Assembly: GCF_003438995.1 (NCBI RefSeq)
Contig: NZ_QSUN01000014.1
Coordinates: 31,477 to 95,476, forward strand
Direction of reading: 5' to 3'
DNA from: Bacteroides sp. OM05-12
GTDB taxonomy: Bacteria > Bacteroidota > Bacteroidia > Bacteroidales > Bacteroidaceae
DNA: 64,000 bases
Below, one piece after another: positions 59,704 to 64,000 of this stretch. The translations under genes and the position numbers were made by a program. Below the pieces are notes generated by a model, which made no database searches, had not been told where the DNA came from, and was given only the letters and a program-made list of their open reading frames with translations. The first letter of the stretch is position 1. Every line of letters starts with the position of its first letter.

Positions 59704-61038
59704 TTAGACAATGCCTTGTGCCATCATGGCTTTGGCTACTTTCATAAAACCTGCTACATTGGCACCTTTTACATAGTTTACATATCCATCTGCTTCACTT
59801 CCATATTGTACGCAAGCTACATGAATGTTTTGCATGATGCTTTTCAACTTTTCGTCGACTTCTTCTGCGCTCCAGCTTAATTTAATTGAGTTCTGAGTCA
59901 TTTCAAGACCGGAAACAGATACACCGCCGGCATTGGCTGCTTTTCCCGGAGCATATAGAATCTTGGCTTCCTGGAATACGCGGATGGCTCCCGGAGTAGA
60001 AGGCATATTTGCTCCTTCGCTGACTGCCATACACCCATTGGCAACCAATGCTTTTGCATCATCTTCGGTCAGCTCATTTTGTGTAGCGGAAGGAAGTGCA
60101 ATATCGCATTTTTCATTCCACGGACGAGCACCTGCTACATATTTGCAGCCATATTTCTCTGCATATTCACGGATACGGCCTCTATACAGATTCTTTAGTT
60201 CCATGATATAGTCCAGCTTTTCGCGATCAATGCCGTCTGGGTCGTATACATATCCGTCAGAGTCTGACATGGTAACGACTTTACCACCTAATTCAATTAC
60301 CTTTTCTACAGTGTATTGGGCAACATTTCCGGAACCGGAAACTGTGCATATCTTACCTTTTAAATCAGTCCCTTTTGTTTTCAACATTTCCATGAGGAAG
60401 TAAATGTTCCCATATCCGGTAGCTTCCGGACGAATTAATGAGCCACCAAACTCACGTCCTTTTCCTGTTAAGACTCCGGAAAATTCATGAGATAATTTTT
60501 TGTACATACCGAACATGAAACCTACTTCACGACCGCCTACGCCAATGTCTCCTGCCGGTACATCTGTTTCAGGACCGATGTGACGCCATAATTCCAGCAT
60601 GAATGCTTGGCAAAATCTCATAACCTCGGCATTTGACTTGCCGCGTGGAGAGAAATCGGAACCTCCTTTACCGCCACCCATCGGAAGCGTTGTCAATGAA
60701 TTTTTGAATGTTTGCTCGAAAGCGAGGAATTTAAGGATTCCAAGATTTACGGAAGCATGAAAACGGATTCCGCCTTTATACGGGCCGATAGCATTGTTAT
60801 GCTGTACGCGATATCCCATGTTGGTCTGGATATTACCTTTATCATCCATCCATGTCACGCGGAACTGGTAAACTCTATCAGGAATACACAGGCGTTCGAT
60901 TAGGTTTGCTTTGTCGAATTCGGGATGTTTGTTGTACTCTTCTTCGATTGTACTTAAAACTTCTTCTACTGCCTGATGATACTCCGGTTCATTAGGAAAC
61001 CTTCTTTTTAAATCTTCTAATACCTTAGCTGCATTCAT
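59704..61038 (-). CDS. gdhB: Glutamate dehydrogenase (family I), gdhB-type
   Basis: I start at 61038 (MNAAKVLEDLKRRFPNEPEY), giving 444 residues, and not at 61110, which lies upstream of the -7 box. It is highly similar to the gene at 51044, sharing the LPMGGGKGGSDFSPRGKS block and most of the N-terminal half. It differs in the coenzyme domain (TVSGSGNVAQYTVEKVIELG) and in CMAVSEGANMPSTPGAI. I assign it as the second, probably NAD-linked, enzyme by its neighbourhood with maeB. That assignment is an inference. Confidence 0.88.
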   Translation of the reverse strand: MNAAKVLEDLKRRFPNEPEYHQAVEEVLSTIEEEYNKHPEFDKANLIERLCIPDRVYQFRVTWMDDKGNIQTNMGYRVQHNNAIGPYKGGIRFHASVNLGILKFLAFEQTFKNSLTTLPMGGGKGGSDFSPRGKSNAEVMRFCQAFMLELWRHIGPETDVPAGDIGVGGREVGFMFGMYKKLSHEFSGVLTGKGREFGGSLIRPEATGYGNIYFLMEMLKTKGTDLKGKICTVSGSGNVAQYTVEKVIELGGKVVTMSDSDGYVYDPDGIDREKLDYIMELKNLYRGRIREYAEKYGCKYVAGARPWNEKCDIALPSATQNELTEDDAKALVANGCMAVSEGANMPSTPGAIRVFQEAKILYAPGKAANAGGVSVSGLEMTQNSIKLSWSAEEVDEKLKSIMQNIHVACVQYGSEADGYVNYVKGANVAGFMKVAKAMMAQGIV

Positions 61039-61087
61039 AATTCTAATCTTTTGTTGGTTATTTCTTGTTTCTTGATTTGAACGGTTG

Positions 61088-61118
61088 CAAAAGTAAACAA
61101 TAAATTCCAACTAACAAA
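61088..61118 (-). promoter_or_regulatory. Promoter of gdhB
   Basis: On the minus strand, TTTG (61118-61115) and TACTTTTG (61095-61088) are spaced by exactly 19 bp, a full consensus match, 50 bp before the chosen ATG. Confidence 0.85.
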
Positions 61119-61190
61119 CATTTTATAAATAAAATGCGGTATTAAATATCAAATTGATTTATTTAATCAGACGAAATGATTAAAAAGATA

Positions 61191-61367
61191 TTATTTATTC
61201 TTTTTATAAGCTTTATATAAAGGAATAATGACCAGTGCTCCTGAAATTATTATTGAAAGGATGACCGGTCCGTTTATTTGTGGTGCGGAAACAATTACAA
61301 TGTAGCATATTGCTATCCATAATAATAAGAGACAAACTATTTGTGATTTTGATAAGGGCTTTCTCAT
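61191..61367 (-). CDS. Small membrane protein of 58 residues
   Basis: A reverse-strand ORF of 58 codons begins MRKPLSKSQIVCLLLLWIAI and ends YKAYKKNK. It has two predicted membrane helices (IVCLLLLWIAICYIVIVSA and PVILSIIISGALVIIPLY) with a short loop QINGP and basic ends, a typical small inner-membrane hairpin protein. The composition is not that expected of random AT-rich sequence. It lies between the maeB terminator and the gdhB promoter and could be read through from maeB. The function is unknown. Confidence 0.65.
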   Translation of the reverse strand: MRKPLSKSQIVCLLLLWIAICYIVIVSAPQINGPVILSIIISGALVIIPLYKAYKKNK

Positions 61368-61405
61368 TAGATGAAGGTGTTATGGCTTTTGGGTTAAGTA
61401 AAGAA

Positions 61406-61444
61406 GGGTATGTTGTCTTTATTTTAAGAATTGACAACATACCC
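61406..61444 (-). terminator. Terminator after maeB
   Basis: GGGTATGTTGTC (61406-61417) pairs perfectly with GACAACATACCC (61433-61444). On the minus strand it is followed by TTCTTT. It separates maeB from the small membrane protein gene. Confidence 0.85.
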
Positions 61445-61450
61445 TTTTGA

Positions 61451-63739
61451 TTATTTATTCTCTTTTTTCTTTTTGTCGACAATTGCATCGATTACTGCAA
61501 CAGCCGTGATATTAACGATGTCACGGACAGAACTCTCGAAATCGGTGAAATGGATTGGCTTGTTCAACCCCATTTGGATAGGGCCGATAAGCTCTGTGTC
61601 ACACATTGCCTGAATTAGTTTGTATCCGGAGTTGGCGGAACTGAGGTTTGGAAATACCAAGGTGTTTACTTCTTTACCCGCCAAACGTGTGAAAGGATAT
61701 TTTGCGTCACGCAAGGATGTATTCATTGCGAAATTTACCTGCATCTCTCCATCTATGGCGAGTTCAGGGTAATTCTTCTGCATATATTCTACCGCTTGAT
61801 GAACAGATGCCGGGCTGCCGTCTTGATCGGATCCGAAGTTTGAATAAGAAAGCATTGCCATAACCGGAGTGTGGTTGAAGAACCGTACGGTTTGTTCTGC
61901 TAATTTTGCAATATCGATCAATGTTTCTGTATCCGGGTGGCGATTAATCAATGTGTCAGCAAGGAAATACGCACCCTTTTTGGAATTTAGAATATGCATG
62001 GTTCCGAAATGCTTGTATTCAGGACGAATACCTATAACTTCTTTTGCAACTTTGATGGTATTGGAGTATTTTGTATATACTCCGGTGATGAATGCGTCGG
62101 CATCTCCTGTTTCGACCATCATCATACCGAAATAGTTGCGCTCAAACATTTTATCGTTGGCTTCGTCGAATGTCGCTCCTTCGCGCCCTCGCTTTTCGGC
62201 AAGGATATGCGCGTAACGTTCGCGGCGTTCTGCCTCGTTGTCATGGCGCAGATTGATGATCTCGATACCTTCAAGGCTTAGCTCCAATTCACTTGCTAAT
62301 TTCTGGATGCGTTCGTCATTCCCGAGCAAAATAGGATAACAGATACCTTCGGATTTTGCTTCTACTGCGGCCTTTAGCATATTCGGGTGGATGCCTTCTG
62401 CAAAAACAACACGTTGTGGATTGCGGCGTGCCGTATCATAAAGCTGGCGTGTCATTTTTGATTCGTAACCCATTAGTTCTTTCAAACGGGTACGATAAGC
62501 CTCCCAATCTTCGATATGTTTGCGGGCAACGCCTGAGTCCATAGCAGCTTTGGCCACAGCTATGGATACTTCTGTGATTAAACGTGGGTCTACAGGCTTT
62601 GGAATGAAATATTCCGGACCGAAAGTGAAATTGTTCACATGATAGGCTTCGTTTACAACATCCGGTACGGCTTGTTTGGCAAGATCTGCAATAGCTCTTA
62701 CAGCTGCCAGTTTCATTTCTTCATTGATAGCTTTAGCCTGTGTGTCCAAAGCTCCTCGGAAAATGTAGGGGAAACCGATTACATTATTTATTTGGTTAGG
62801 ATAATCGGAACGTCCGGTTGCCATCAATACATCCGGTCTTGAAGTCATTGCGTCTTCATAAGAAATTTCAGGGATTGGATTGGCCAGTGCAAATACAATC
62901 GGTGATTTAGCCATGCTACGTACCATATCCTGTGTCAGTACATTGCCTTTGGATAAACCAAGGAATACGTCTGCTCCCTTTATTGCCTCTGCCAGCGTGT
63001 GAATATCGGTGCGGCTTGTTGCGAAATATTTTTTTTGTTCGTTCAGATCGGTGCGGGCTTTCGAAATCACCCCTTTGCTGTCTAGCATTACGATATTTTC
63101 TAGTCGTGCACCTAGTGAAATATATAGTTTGGTACAGGATACGGCAGAAGCACCGGCTCCGTTTACGACAATTTTTACGTCTTCTATTCTTTTCCCTGCA
63201 ACTTCCAATGCATTGATCAATCCGGCGCTGGATATGATGGCAGTGCCATGTTGGTCATCGTGCATTACCGGAATGTCCAGCTCTTCTTTGAGGCGCTGTT
63301 CTATTTCAAAACATTCGGGAGCTTTAATATCTTCCAGATTGATACCGCCGAATGTCGGTGCGATTGCTTTTACCGCTTCGATGAACTTTTCCGGATCTTT
63401 CTCATTGACTTCGATGTCAAAAATATCAATTCCTGCATAAATTTTGAAGAGCAAACCTTTACCTTCCATAACAGGTTTACCACTTAATGCCCCAATATCT
63501 CCTAAGCCTAGTACAGCTGTTCCGTTTGATATCACTGCAACTAAGTTTCCTTTTGCTGTGTATTTATAGGCATCTTGCGGGTTTTTCTCGATCTCCAGAC
63601 AGGGCTCTGCTACGCCCGGAGAATATGCTAATGATAAATCGGTTTGAGTACTATAAGGTTTTGTGGGGACTACTTCTATTTTTCCCGGCTTTCCCTGTGA
63701 GTGATAAAGCAATGCTGCTTCTTTAGTTATTTTAGCCAT
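61451..63739 (-). CDS. maeB: NADP-dependent malic enzyme with phosphotransacetylase-like domain
   Basis: The 762-residue MaeB-type enzyme decarboxylates malate to pyruvate. Residues 1-430 form the malic domain ([76 protein letters not shown]). Residues 430-762 form a phosphotransacetylase-like domain ([16 protein letters not shown] ... [15 protein letters not shown] block) that in E. coli MaeB is regulatory and not catalytic. Together with mdh and the gdh pair, it links malate, pyruvate and glutamate pools. Confidence 0.95.
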   Translation of the reverse strand: MAKITKEAALLYHSQGKPGKIEVVPTKPYSTQTDLSLAYSPGVAEPCLEIEKNPQDAYKYTAKGNLVAVISNGTAVLGLGDIGALSGKPVMEGKGLLFKIYAGIDIFDIEVNEKDPEKFIEAVKAIAPTFGGINLEDIKAPECFEIEQRLKEELDIPVMHDDQHGTAIISSAGLINALEVAGKRIEDVKIVVNGAGASAVSCTKLYISLGARLENIVMLDSKGVISKARTDLNEQKKYFATSRTDIHTLAEAIKGADVFLGLSKGNVLTQDMVRSMAKSPIVFALANPIPEISYEDAMTSRPDVLMATGRSDYPNQINNVIGFPYIFRGALDTQAKAINEEMKLAAVRAIADLAKQAVPDVVNEAYHVNNFTFGPEYFIPKPVDPRLITEVSIAVAKAAMDSGVARKHIEDWEAYRTRLKELMGYESKMTRQLYDTARRNPQRVVFAEGIHPNMLKAAVEAKSEGICYPILLGNDERIQKLASELELSLEGIEIINLRHDNEAERRERYAHILAEKRGREGATFDEANDKMFERNYFGMMMVETGDADAFITGVYTKYSNTIKVAKEVIGIRPEYKHFGTMHILNSKKGAYFLADTLINRHPDTETLIDIAKLAEQTVRFFNHTPVMAMLSYSNFGSDQDGSPASVHQAVEYMQKNYPELAIDGEMQVNFAMNTSLRDAKYPFTRLAGKEVNTLVFPNLSSANSGYKLIQAMCDTELIGPIQMGLNKPIHFTDFESSVRDIVNITAVAVIDAIVDKKKKENK

Positions 63740-63779
63740 AATAATAAATAGGTATATAGTTGTTTTATATAATGTATGG

Positions 63780-63787
63780 CAAAAATA
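63780..63787 (-). promoter_or_regulatory. -7 box for maeB
   Basis: Reverse-strand TATTTTTG fits TAnnTTTG, 41 bp before the maeB start. Confidence 0.5.
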
Positions 63788-64000
63788 GGAATAAAATTAT
63801 ATTTTATAGCTTTATAGCTGTAAAATAATGCAGTTTATTATCGTTTATTTCATTTTCGTGTTAATCAGCTATTACTTTATGGCTCCGTTCCAAAGAGTTC
63901 GTTTTAAAATAGTAGTGCAAGTCGTACTATTGTTCTTTATCTTCCTCTTTTTCCACTCCGTTATATATATTTATATTTATATAAATATAAATATATATAG
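63788..64000 (+). other. AT-rich window end with a possible small ORF and a palindrome
   Basis: From an ATG at 63828 the plus strand is open to the window edge. It would encode a very hydrophobic peptide (MQFIIVYFIFVLISYYFM...) that runs through a palindromic AT tract and so may be spurious. There is no promoter box close by. I do not call it a gene. Confidence 0.3.
63962..63999. repeat. Perfect 38-bp A/T palindrome
   Basis: The left half TATATATATTTATATTTAT is exactly the reverse complement of the right half, giving a perfect 19+19 bp palindrome made only of A and T. Confidence 0.85.

Noticed and set aside
61213..61488. 91-codon minus-strand ORF over the small membrane protein gene
   Set aside because: It is in a different frame, spans the maeB terminator and maeB 3' end, and has low-complexity polar sequence, whereas the 58-codon frame has two clear membrane helices.
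63828..64000. Partial plus-strand gene at the window end
   Set aside because: It has no promoter box, is extremely hydrophobic and AT-driven, and its frame runs through a perfect palindrome. I cannot support it as a gene without the sequence beyond the edge.

Overview
The window looks like a chromosomal segment of a Bacteroidales bacterium, most likely Bacteroidaceae. The evidence is the AT-rich base composition, the many promoter motifs of the Bacteroides type (-7 TAnnTTTG, often with TTTG exactly 19 bp upstream), OmpA and lipoprotein families typical of the phylum, paired family-I glutamate dehydrogenases next to a malic enzyme, and PorU/PorV with Omp28-like proteins carrying type IX sorting tails. 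Most genes are housekeeping. No phage, transposase or conjugative genes are visible.

Layout. 1-8 kb: an AraC-type regulator cut by the window edge, an OmpA porin, trpS, a lipoprotein, and carB behind a short leader ORF and a hairpin that may form an attenuator. 7.4-8.1 kb: a gene-free stretch with a 297-bp dispersed repeat. 8-14 kb: two Omp28-like proteins with type IX sorting tails flanking yaaA and an acetyltransferase, then two identical tRNA-Val genes. 14-23.6 kb: purB, an rluB-like pseudouridine synthase with a long Asn/Arg/Gly-rich tail, asnS, two envelope genes, then rplM-rpsI-rpsB-tsf with structured leaders. 23.6-32.5 kb (minus strand): an LPS core/lipid A operon running from waaA through a late acyltransferase, a CMP-Kdo-synthetase-like gene, GT4, GT90 and GT9 glycosyltransferases and an LtaS-like phosphotransferase, with a GT2 enzyme at its end. 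32.6-42.7 kb: small regulators, yciH, rex, an FAA hydrolase, porU-porV-ispF, menA and a lipoprotein phosphoesterase. 43-51 kb: nadD-gmk-yicC, a Ser-type sulfatase, a coiled-coil membrane protein, mdh, and a tightly coupled three-gene operon (GNAT, IbrA-like PAPS reductase, IbrB-like ParB domain). 51-64 kb: gdhA, a divergent receiver/PPDK-N fusion protein, an S9 peptidase, an outer-membrane barrel and lipoprotein pair, gdhB, an unlisted 58-residue membrane protein, and maeB.

How the genes fit together. porU/porV would process the two Omp28-like cargo proteins found 22-27 kb away. The waaA operon builds the inner LPS. gdhA, gdhB, mdh and maeB form a malate/glutamate metabolic group, and rex (NADH sensing) lies in the same window. 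The parts I consider most worth following up are the dispersed element with 22-bp internal repeats (copies in opposite orientation at 7.4 and 33.2 kb), the carB leader, the GNAT-IbrA-IbrB operon, the truncated PPDK-like protein beside gdhA, and the 22-bp phased repeats at 42.8 kb.
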